Shown here: positions 57,258 through 64,000 of the stretch, in pieces | How positions within the stretch are numbered: the stretch's first letter is position 1 | How the letters are laid out: every line of letters begins with the position of its first letter | Origin: Pseudomonas helleri | Lineage (GTDB): Bacteria; Pseudomonadota; Gammaproteobacteria; Pseudomonadales; Pseudomonadaceae | Length of the DNA stretch: 64,000 bases | Assembly (NCBI RefSeq): GCF_001043025.1 | Contig: NZ_JYLD01000003.1 | Coordinates: 124,001 to 188,000, forward strand | Direction of reading: 5' to 3' | Made by a program: the position numbers and the translations under genes | The notes under the pieces: model-generated | Databases searched by the model: none | Told to the model about the DNA's origin: nothing | The model's input: the letters and a program-made list of their open reading frames with translations, nothing else

Positions 57258-59606
57258 TTAGAAAGTCTGGCCGAGGGAGAATTGGAACACTTGAGTGTCT
57301 GCGTCATCCGGTTTCTTGATCGGCATGGCCAAGCTGAAGCTCAGCGGGCCAAGCGCAGTTACCCATGTCACACCTACACCCACAGAACTGGCCATATTGC
57401 TAAAGCTGATATCGCAATTCTTGGTTTCGCCCTTGCAGTTGGTGTCGAACACGTTACCCACATCCCAGAAGACGGAAGTGCGCAGGGAACGTTGATCCTT
57501 CACAAACGGCATCGGGAACAGAACTTCTACACCACCCTGGATCAGCACGTTACCACCGAACGGCAGCGGGTCTTGATCCGGGTCGGCAATCGTACCCGGG
57601 TTCTTACCGGTACTCGGCGTACTGCGTGGGCCCAGTGCGCTGTCTTTAAAGCCACGTACCGAGTTGAAACCACCCGCGTAGTAGTTCTCGTAGAACGGCA
57701 GACCTTCAGTCGAACCGTAACCATCACCATAGCCCAACTCTGTGTGCAGGCGAGCAGTGAAGGTATCGCTCAACGGCTGGAACAACTGTGCACGATAGTC
57801 CAGTTTGTAGAACTGCAGGTCGCTGCCAGGAATGGTGGTTTCCAGCACCAAGCTCTGCGACGTACCACGGGTTGGCAACACGCCTTTGTTCAGGGTCGAC
57901 TCGGACCAGCCAACCGACGCCTTGAAGTTGAGGTACTTGTCACCTTCACGGTTTACGAAGTCGAAGATCTCGTCAACGGTGTAACGACCGGTGCTGATTT
58001 CATCCTGCTGAACGGTCAGGCCGTAGGTCAGACGGGAGGTATCGCTGATCGGGTAGCCCATGGTAACGCCAGCACCCAGGCTGTCGACCGAGTAGTTGGC
58101 AACGTCAACGTCCAGCTCTTTGTAGTCAGTGGTGCGGTAGAAAACGTTGTAGCCCAGGCTCACACCGTCCGGCGTCCAGTACGGGTCAACGTAGCTGAAG
58201 TTGTAACGGCTCTGGTATTCGCTGCGGGTCAGGCCGATGCTGACCTTGTTACCCGTACCCAGGAAGTTGTTCTGGGTAATCGAGCCACCCAGGATCAAAC
58301 CGGCGCTCTGAGCAAAACCGACGCTGGCGGTGATCGAACCCGACGCTTGTTCTTCAACAGCGTAGTTCACGTCAACCATGTCGTCAGTGCCTGGCACTGC
58401 CGGAGTTTCAACGTTCACTTCCTTGAAGAAGCCCAGACGCTCAAGGCGAACCTTGGACTGGTCGATCAGGTAAGTAGAAGCCCAACCGCCTTCCATCTGG
58501 CGCATTTCACGACGCAGCACTTCGTCTTCCGACTTGGTGTTGCCGCGGTAGTTGATACGGTTCACGTAAGCACGCTTGCCCGGATCGACCACAAAGGTGA
58601 TGGCGACGGTGTGGTTTTCAGGGTCTGGCTGAGGCACGCCGTTCACGTTGGCGAAGGTGTAGCCTTCGTTACCCAGACGACGGGTGATCAGCTCGGAAGT
58701 GGTGGTCATCAGCTTGCGCGAGAACACCTGGCCTGGCTGAACCAGCAGCAGCGACTTGATCTGATCTTCCGGGACCTTGAGGTCACCGCTCAGTTTGACC
58801 GAGCCGACATTGTATTTTTCGCCTTCGTTCACGTTGACCGTGATGTAGACGTTCTTTTTGTCAGGGGTGATCGATACCTGGGTCGAGGCGATATCCATGT
58901 TGATATAGCCGCGATCGAGGTAGTAGGAACGCAGACGCTCCAGGTCACCCGACAGTTTTTCACGCGCATACTTGTCGTCGTTCTTGAAGAACGACAACCA
59001 GTTGGTGGTTTTCAGTTCGAACAGATCAACCAGGTCAGATTCCGGGAAGACCGTGTTACCCACCACGTTGATGTGCTGGATAGAGGCAACGGTGCCTTCG
59101 TTGATGTTGACCTTCAAGGCAACGCGGTTGCGCGGCTCAGGCACCACTTCGGTGTCTACCGTCGCCGAGTAGCGGCCTTGGGCAACATACTGACGTTGCA
59201 ACTCGTTACGAACACCTTCAAGGGTCGCACGCTGGAAGATTTCGCCTTCAGCCAGGCCCGATTGTTTCAGGCCTTTCATCAGGTCATCAGTGGAGATCGC
59301 CTTGTTACCGTCAATGGTGATGCTGGAGACGGAAGGACGTTCGACAACCGTAATGACGAGCACATTGCCATCACGACCCAGTTGGATATCCTGAAAGAAC
59401 CCGGTTTTGAACAACGCACGAGTGGATTCCACCAAACGGCGGTCATCCGCTACCTCACCCACGTTCAGCGGTAACGCGCCAAACACGCTGCCGGCGGAAA
59501 CCCGCTGGAGCCCGTTGACACGGATATCAGAGATAGTGAAGGACTCGGCGTGAACTTCGGCGATCATCAGTACGGCGAGAACCGCAGTTAGCAGCAGACG
59601 TTTCAT
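57258..59606 (-). CDS. bamA: Outer membrane protein assembly factor BamA
   Basis: A 782-residue Omp85 protein, core of the BAM insertase. Signal peptide MKRLLLTAVLAVLMIAEVHA, five POTRA domains to about residue 420 (first: FTISDIRVNGLQRVSAGSVF), then a 16-strand barrel with the family loop GFNSVRGFKDSALGPR (VRGF motif) and terminal FQFSLGQTF ending in Phe. ATG 59606 is used. Placed between rseP and skp as in all relatives. Confidence 0.98.
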   Translation of the reverse strand: MKRLLLTAVLAVLMIAEVHAESFTISDIRVNGLQRVSAGSVFGALPLNVGEVADDRRLVESTRALFKTGFFQDIQLGRDGNVLVITVVERPSVSSITIDGNKAISTDDLMKGLKQSGLAEGEIFQRATLEGVRNELQRQYVAQGRYSATVDTEVVPEPRNRVALKVNINEGTVASIQHINVVGNTVFPESDLVDLFELKTTNWLSFFKNDDKYAREKLSGDLERLRSYYLDRGYINMDIASTQVSITPDKKNVYITVNVNEGEKYNVGSVKLSGDLKVPEDQIKSLLLVQPGQVFSRKLMTTTSELITRRLGNEGYTFANVNGVPQPDPENHTVAITFVVDPGKRAYVNRINYRGNTKSEDEVLRREMRQMEGGWASTYLIDQSKVRLERLGFFKEVNVETPAVPGTDDMVDVNYAVEEQASGSITASVGFAQSAGLILGGSITQNNFLGTGNKVSIGLTRSEYQSRYNFSYVDPYWTPDGVSLGYNVFYRTTDYKELDVDVANYSVDSLGAGVTMGYPISDTSRLTYGLTVQQDEISTGRYTVDEIFDFVNREGDKYLNFKASVGWSESTLNKGVLPTRGTSQSLVLETTIPGSDLQFYKLDYRAQLFQPLSDTFTARLHTELGYGDGYGSTEGLPFYENYYAGGFNSVRGFKDSALGPRSTPSTGKNPGTIADPDQDPLPFGGNVLIQGGVEVLFPMPFVKDQRSLRTSVFWDVGNVFDTNCKGETKNCDISFSNMASSVGVGVTWVTALGPLSFSLAMPIKKPDDADTQVFQFSLGQTF

Positions 59607-59681
59607 GAAGTCCTTTCTTATTCCAACTGGCAATAAACAAACTGCCGCAAAATGCGGCAGATTCGCAATTCAGCGAAGTGT

Positions 59682-61034
59682 TTACAGTCGTCCCAAGTCG
59701 TTGACCAGAGCAAGCAACATCACTCCGACCACCAAACTGATACCGATCTGCATCCCCCAACCCTGTACCCGATCCGACAAGGGACGACCACGCGCCCACT
59801 CGATCAGATAAAACAACAAGTGCCCACCGTCCAGGACGGGAATAGGCAACAAGTTCAGAACCCCCAGGCTAATACTCAGATAAGCCAGGAAATTCAGGAA
59901 ATCAGCAACGCCCGACTGGGCAGAAGCGCCCGCCACTTTAGCAATGGTTATCGGTCCACTCAAGTTTTTTACCGAGAGCTCGCCGAACAACATTTTCTTC
60001 AGTGAATCGAGCGTCAATACGCTCATGGTCCACGTACGCTTGACCCCTTCGCCGATGGCGGCGACCGGGCCATAGCTGACTTCGCGAATCATCGCAGGTG
60101 GCCAATCGACACCTTTGACCCCTGCCCCCAGATAACCGGTCGCCGCATCACCTTCACCGCGAGCGGCCAGAACCACCGGCACCTCAAGCGCAACACCGTC
60201 GCGCTCGACGCGCAAATCTACGCGGGCCGCGGGCCGCAGACGAACCCAGTCCACGACTTGTTGCCAGTCATTGATGGCCTGACCGTTCATGGACAGCAGT
60301 TTGTCACCGGTCTTGAGGCCAGCCGCCTGGGCCGGGCCTTTAGGGTCGAGTTCTGCCAAAACGGCTGGCAGCTCAGGGCGCCATGGCCGAATACCCAACG
60401 ATTTGATCGGATCCGGCTCATCAGCCCCTTTTAGCCAGTCATGCAAAACAAGCTGGTGGGAGCTTTCAACATCGGAATCGGGGCCGCGCACCGCAACCTG
60501 AATGGAACCGCTTTCGCCGAGGCGACGCACCAGTTGCAGGTTGACGTTCGACCAGCCCACCGTTGGCTGGCCATCAATTGAAACAATTTCCTGACCGGCT
60601 ACCAGGCCGGCTTGTGCCGCCAGGCTGCCGCTTTCGACCGCGCCGATCACCGGGCGCACCTGCTGGCTGCCCATCATTGCCAGCACCCAGAAGAACGCAA
60701 TGGCCAGCAAGAAGTTGGCCACAGGCCCGGCCGCAACGATGGCAATGCGCTGCCCGACGGTTTTACGGTTGAAGGATTGATCGAGCTGGTCGGCCGGAAC
60801 ATCGCCTTCACGCTCGTCGAGCATTTTTACGTAGCCGCCCAGCGGAATCGCTGCAACGACAAACTCAGTGCCCTGACGGTCATGCCAGCGTAAGAGAGGC
60901 GTACCGAAGCCCACAGAAAAGCGCAGAACCTTGACGCCGCAACGGCGCGCCACCCAAAAGTGACCGAATTCATGAAATGTGACCAGCACCCCCAATGCCA
61001 CCAGGGTGCCAACAATCATATAGAGCGCACTCAT
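59682..61034 (-). CDS. rseP: Site-2 protease RseP
   Basis: A 450-residue inner-membrane metalloprotease that finishes cleavage of the anti-sigma factor (MucA/RseA), releasing AlgU/RpoE under envelope stress. Zinc motif HEFGH at residues 21-25, two PDZ domains (about 115-280, with GSLAAQAGLVAGQEIVSIDG and GPAQAAGLKTGDKLLSMNGQ) and the second zinc motif LLPIPVLDGGHLLF near the C-terminus. Four membrane segments. Lies 44 bases after dxr. Confidence 0.97.
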   Translation of the reverse strand: MSALYMIVGTLVALGVLVTFHEFGHFWVARRCGVKVLRFSVGFGTPLLRWHDRQGTEFVVAAIPLGGYVKMLDEREGDVPADQLDQSFNRKTVGQRIAIVAAGPVANFLLAIAFFWVLAMMGSQQVRPVIGAVESGSLAAQAGLVAGQEIVSIDGQPTVGWSNVNLQLVRRLGESGSIQVAVRGPDSDVESSHQLVLHDWLKGADEPDPIKSLGIRPWRPELPAVLAELDPKGPAQAAGLKTGDKLLSMNGQAINDWQQVVDWVRLRPAARVDLRVERDGVALEVPVVLAARGEGDAATGYLGAGVKGVDWPPAMIREVSYGPVAAIGEGVKRTWTMSVLTLDSLKKMLFGELSVKNLSGPITIAKVAGASAQSGVADFLNFLAYLSISLGVLNLLPIPVLDGGHLLFYLIEWARGRPLSDRVQGWGMQIGISLVVGVMLLALVNDLGRL

Positions 61035-61078
61035 CTACTTTCTCCGCGATTCTGTCCGGCTCCGACATGTACCACTTG

Positions 61079-62266
61079 TCAGTTGTTACGGCTCAACCAC
61101 TGCTCAGCTCGCAGTCGCGCTTGGGTATCTACCGCAAATACAGCATCCAGCTCATCGACTGCAATCACAGGCTCATTGCTTAACACATCTTCAATAAGGT
61201 TGGCGATTTGCGGGTAACGAATCTTGCCGTCAAGAAACGCCGCCACCGCCACTTCGTTTGCTGCATTGAGGGTCGCGGGTGCGCTGTTACCCGCCTCGGC
61301 TGCTTCCCGACACAGACGCAAACAAGGGAAACGCTGTTCGTCCGGACGCTCAAAGTCCAGCCGCGCAACCGCAAACAGATCCAGCGGCGCAACACCCGAG
61401 TCGATACGTTCAGGCCACGCCAGGGCATTGGCAATGGGTGTGCGCATGTCCGGATTACCAAGCTGTGCCAAGACCGAGCCATCCACGTAATCGACCAGCG
61501 AGTGAATCACGCTTTGCGGGTGGATCACCACTTCAACCTGGCTTGGCTTGGCATCGAACAACCAGCAGGCCTCGATCAGTTCCAGGCCCTTGTTCATCAT
61601 GCTCGCCGAATCAACGGAGATCTTGCGCCCCATCGACCAATTGGGATGAGCACACGCCTGATCCGGGGTGACATGTTGCAACAACTCTAAAGGCGTCTCG
61701 CGGAACGGTCCGCCCGACGCCGTCAGCAATATCCGCCGCACACCGACCGAACCCAGGCCGCGTGCGTAGTCCTGTGGCAAACACTGGAAAATCGCGTTGT
61801 GCTCACTGTCGACAGGCAGCAATACCGAACCGCTGCGACGAACGGCCTGCATAAACAGATCGCCGGTCATGACCAGCGCTTCTTTATTGGCCAAGAGAAT
61901 TTTTTTGCCAGCGTTAACCGCAGCCAACGTAGGACGCAAACCAGCCGCACCCACGATTGCTGCCATGACCGTGTCAACTTCTGGAGCAGAAGCCACCTGA
62001 CACAAGCCTTGCTCACCCACCCACACTTCAGTGCCGAGCTTTGCCGCCTGCAAACCGGCCCGCAGTTGGCTGGCTGCACGCTCGTGCGGCACTACAACTA
62101 CTCGCGGCTTGTGTTCGAGACACAAGGCCAGTAGCTCCGGGATACGGCTAAAACCGCTCAGACCAAAGACCTGATAGCGGTCAGGGTGACGCGCAATAAC
62201 ATCCAGGGTGCTCAGGCCAATCGAGCCTGTAGCCCCCAGCACCGTAATCTGTTGAGGTCGACTCAT
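61079..62266 (-). CDS. dxr: 1-deoxy-D-xylulose 5-phosphate reductoisomerase
   Basis: A 395-residue NADPH enzyme making methylerythritol 4-phosphate, the committed MEP step and the fosmidomycin target. NADPH site [20 protein letters not shown]; metal and substrate residues in [15 protein letters not shown] and [35 protein letters not shown]. The ATG at 62266 overlaps the cdsA stop (ATGA). Confidence 0.97.
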   Translation of the reverse strand: MSRPQQITVLGATGSIGLSTLDVIARHPDRYQVFGLSGFSRIPELLALCLEHKPRVVVVPHERAASQLRAGLQAAKLGTEVWVGEQGLCQVASAPEVDTVMAAIVGAAGLRPTLAAVNAGKKILLANKEALVMTGDLFMQAVRRSGSVLLPVDSEHNAIFQCLPQDYARGLGSVGVRRILLTASGGPFRETPLELLQHVTPDQACAHPNWSMGRKISVDSASMMNKGLELIEACWLFDAKPSQVEVVIHPQSVIHSLVDYVDGSVLAQLGNPDMRTPIANALAWPERIDSGVAPLDLFAVARLDFERPDEQRFPCLRLCREAAEAGNSAPATLNAANEVAVAAFLDGKIRYPQIANLIEDVLSNEPVIAVDELDAVFAVDTQARLRAEQWLSRNN

Positions 62267-63069
62267 GATCCGGCAATCCAAAGCAGTACAGCAAACAACG
62301 GAACCGCCGCCGTCAGACTGTCGATACGGTCCAGCACCCCGCCGTGACCAGGCAGCAGGTTACTGCTGTCCTTGATACCGGCCTGACGCTTGAACATGCT
62401 TTCGGTGAGGTCGCCCACCACAGACACCAGCACAATCATCGCTGCACCCAACAGTGCTGCGATGATTTCGCCAACGCTCCAGCCACGCACCAGACCGACA
62501 GCAGCCGTGATCACCAGACTGAGGATCAAACCGCCATACACGCCTTCCCAGCTCTTGCCCGGGCTGACTTTAGGGGCCAGCTTGCGTTTCCCGAACTTGC
62601 GCCCGGAAAAGTAAGCGCCGATGTCAGCGCCCCACACCAGCACCATGACCGCCATGATCAGCCAGTTGCCCAGCGCCATCGCCTTGATCAGCACCAGCCC
62701 TTGCCAGGCCGGCAGCAAAATCAGCAGGCCAATCACCAGCTTGGTCAAGGTTGCCGACCAGCGCTCGGCCGACTCAGGAAACGTCAGCACCAGCCAGGTT
62801 GCAGCGCCCCACCACAAAATTGCGGCGCCCAGCACCCAGGGCGCCAGATCCGGGAAAACGTACAAACCAAACAGCAGCAGAGCCACGAGTACTGCAAAAG
62901 CCACCCGCGCCAACTGAGCTTCAAAGCCCGCCAGACGCGCCCATTCCCAGGCACCCAAGGTCACGACCAGGCCTATGAACAGCGCAAAGCCAGACCCTTC
63001 GAGCAGGAAAAACCCGCACAAAGCGATGGGCAGCAATATGAGTGCAGTAATGATGCGTTGTTTAAGCAT
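62263..63069 (-). CDS. cdsA: Phosphatidate cytidylyltransferase
   Basis: A 268-residue polytopic inner-membrane enzyme forming CDP-diacylglycerol, precursor of all phospholipids. About eight hydrophobic segments; the family signature S-x3-KR-x4-KD-x5-PGHGG-x2-DR-x-D is present as [20 protein letters not shown] followed by GVLDRIDSL. Overlaps uppS by one base and dxr by four. Confidence 0.97.
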   Translation of the reverse strand: MLKQRIITALILLPIALCGFFLLEGSGFALFIGLVVTLGAWEWARLAGFEAQLARVAFAVLVALLLFGLYVFPDLAPWVLGAAILWWGAATWLVLTFPESAERWSATLTKLVIGLLILLPAWQGLVLIKAMALGNWLIMAVMVLVWGADIGAYFSGRKFGKRKLAPKVSPGKSWEGVYGGLILSLVITAAVGLVRGWSVGEIIAALLGAAMIVLVSVVGDLTESMFKRQAGIKDSSNLLPGHGGVLDRIDSLTAAVPLFAVLLWIAGS

Positions 63070-63824
63070 TAAACCCGGGCTCCAGCTTCAACCTGCTCAC
63101 TCGTTTTACCGAAGCGACGCTGGCGAGAAGCGAAATCAGCCAGCGCATTGCGCATGGCTTCGTGTTTGAAGTCCGGCCAGAACAGGTCGGAGAAGTACAG
63201 TTCGGCATACGCCAACTGCCACAGCAGGAAATTGCTGATGCGGTGCTCGCCGCCTGTGCGGATGCACAGGTCAGGCAAAGGCAGATCGCCAGTCACCAGA
63301 CAGTTTTGCAACAGGCCCGGGGTGATGTCTTCAGGCTGCAGATGCCCCGCCTGAACTTCACGCGCCAGGCGCTGTGCGGCCTGTGCAATGTCCCACTGGC
63401 CGCCGTAGTTAGCGGCAACCTGCAGTACAAAGCGATCAGGCCCTGCCGTCATCTGCTCCGCCTCACGCATCGCCGCCTGTAATTCAGGGTGGAAGCGCGA
63501 ACGGTCGCCGATGATCCGCAAGCTGATGTTGTTGTCGTTGAGGCGCCGGGCCTCACGCCGTAGCGCCTTGAAGAACAAGTCCATCAAGGCGCTGACCTCA
63601 GCGGCGGGGCGCTGCCAGTTTTCACTGGAGAACGCGAACAAGGTGAGCACCTCGACCTTGGCCTCGACGCACACCTCAATCACTGCGCGAACTGCATCCA
63701 CTCCCGCTTTATGCCCGGCAACACCTGGCAGAAAGCGTTTTTTCGCCCAGCGATTATTACCATCCATGATGATCGCGACGTGGCGCGGCACCGATGATGG
63801 CTCTGTCTGCTTGGTCTTTTCCAT
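63069..63824 (-). CDS. uppS: Undecaprenyl diphosphate synthase (di-trans, poly-cis)
   Basis: A 251-residue cis-prenyltransferase making the C55 carrier lipid for peptidoglycan and O antigen. Catalytic Asp21 in HVAIIMDGNNRWAKKRFLPG; FAFSSENWQRPAAEV; C-terminal LPDLCIRTGGEHRISNFLLW and DLFWPDF. It starts 16 bases after frr. MEP-pathway genes of the same window supply its substrates. Confidence 0.97.
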   Translation of the reverse strand: MEKTKQTEPSSVPRHVAIIMDGNNRWAKKRFLPGVAGHKAGVDAVRAVIEVCVEAKVEVLTLFAFSSENWQRPAAEVSALMDLFFKALRREARRLNDNNISLRIIGDRSRFHPELQAAMREAEQMTAGPDRFVLQVAANYGGQWDIAQAAQRLAREVQAGHLQPEDITPGLLQNCLVTGDLPLPDLCIRTGGEHRISNFLLWQLAYAELYFSDLFWPDFKHEAMRNALADFASRQRRFGKTSEQVEAGARV

Positions 63825-63839
63825 AAAACGCCCAGACCC

Positions 63840-64000
63840 TTATACGGCCATCAGGTCCGCTTCTTTCGCCTTGGTAGCCGCATCAATGTCTGCCTCGGCC
63901 TTGTCGGTCAGCTTCTGAATATCAGCAGCGGCGCGACGCTCTTCGTCTTCGCTGATTTCTTTGTCTTTAACCAGTTTTTTCAGGTCGCTCAACGCATCGC
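63840..64000 (-). CDS. frr: Ribosome recycling factor (C-terminal part)
   Basis: The window ends inside this gene; the last 53 residues are visible, ending with TAA (63842-63840). The sequence ...[20 protein letters not shown] followed by [20 protein letters not shown] and EADLMAV matches the C-terminal helix of Frr, which separates ribosomal subunits after termination with EF-G. It heads the frr-uppS-cdsA-dxr-rseP-bamA run; the start lies beyond base 64000. Confidence 0.95.
   Translation of the reverse strand, partial: DALSDLKKLVKDKEISEDEERRAAADIQKLTDKAEADIDAATKAKEADLMAV

Noticed and set aside
56739-59474. 911-residue open frame antisense to skp and bamA
   Set aside because: No recognisable domain; the opposite strand carries two certain genes, so this is a codon-bias shadow.

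Overview
The window is chromosomal DNA of a Pseudomonas, most likely of the fluorescens/putida side of the genus. Three things support this. First, the right half carries the standard Pseudomonas order frr-uppS-cdsA-dxr-rseP-bamA-skp-lpxD-fabZ-lpxA-lpxB-rnhB-dnaE-accA-tilS-pyrG-kdsA-eno-ftsB-ispD, followed by fghA/frmA and ispF-truD-surE-pcm-nlpD-rpoS-rsmZ. Second, phaG, xenB and olsBA are present. Third, the extragenic palindromes are of the GAGCGAGCTTGCC...TCGCGATC type. No CRISPR array, intact insertion sequence or rRNA was seen; there is one tRNA and one recognised small RNA (RsmZ).

Layout, left to right. 1-410: 3' end of a TctA-type permease. 411-3165: a small remnant of a P2/phiCTX-like prophage (chimeric head-completion gpL, holin-like protein, CI repressor, Ogr activator, one unknown) preceded by a LuxR-type HTH-only regulator. 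3242-6549: ung, a small lipoprotein, a CWC protein, rsuA and phaG. 6658-7639: tRNA-Gly(CCC) followed by a BrnT/BrnA toxin-antitoxin pair. 7746-11837: a leftward operon for a polar amino-acid ABC importer ending in a 2-oxoglutarate/Fe(II)-type oxygenase. 12108-17801: a metal-uptake locus (TroA-type binding protein, permease, ATPase and a 46-residue membrane ORF leftward; a DUF2946 protein and a TonB-dependent receptor rightward) with a Zur-like palindrome between the two arms. 17853-22742: a LysR regulator divergent from a BCCT transporter and two enolase-superfamily enzymes, an apparently uncharacterised catabolic unit. 22806-29281: a PAS-GAF-GGDEF protein, a LysE exporter, a cardiolipin synthase, a YceI protein, olsBA behind Pho-box-like repeats, and acpH. 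29436-32001: an ArsR-MFS-XenB operon. From about 32.1 kb to the end nearly everything is on the minus strand: rsmZ and rpoS-nlpD-pcm-surE-truD-ispF, formaldehyde detoxification (fghA, frmA, divergent LysR), then the isoprenoid, cell-division, nucleotide, KDO/lipid A, outer-membrane-assembly and DNA-replication genes.

The conserved half supplies envelope biogenesis: MEP isoprenoids (dxr, ispD, ispF) feed UppS; KdsA, LpxA, LpxB, LpxD and FabZ feed lipid A-KDO; BamA and Skp build the outer membrane; RseP relays envelope stress. RpoS and RsmZ, side by side, link stationary phase to the Gac/Rsm cascade. The accessory left half holds the most interesting material: the BCCT/enolase operon, the oxygenase-tailed ABC operon, the divergent metal locus, and the prophage remnant that has kept its regulators but lost almost all structural genes.
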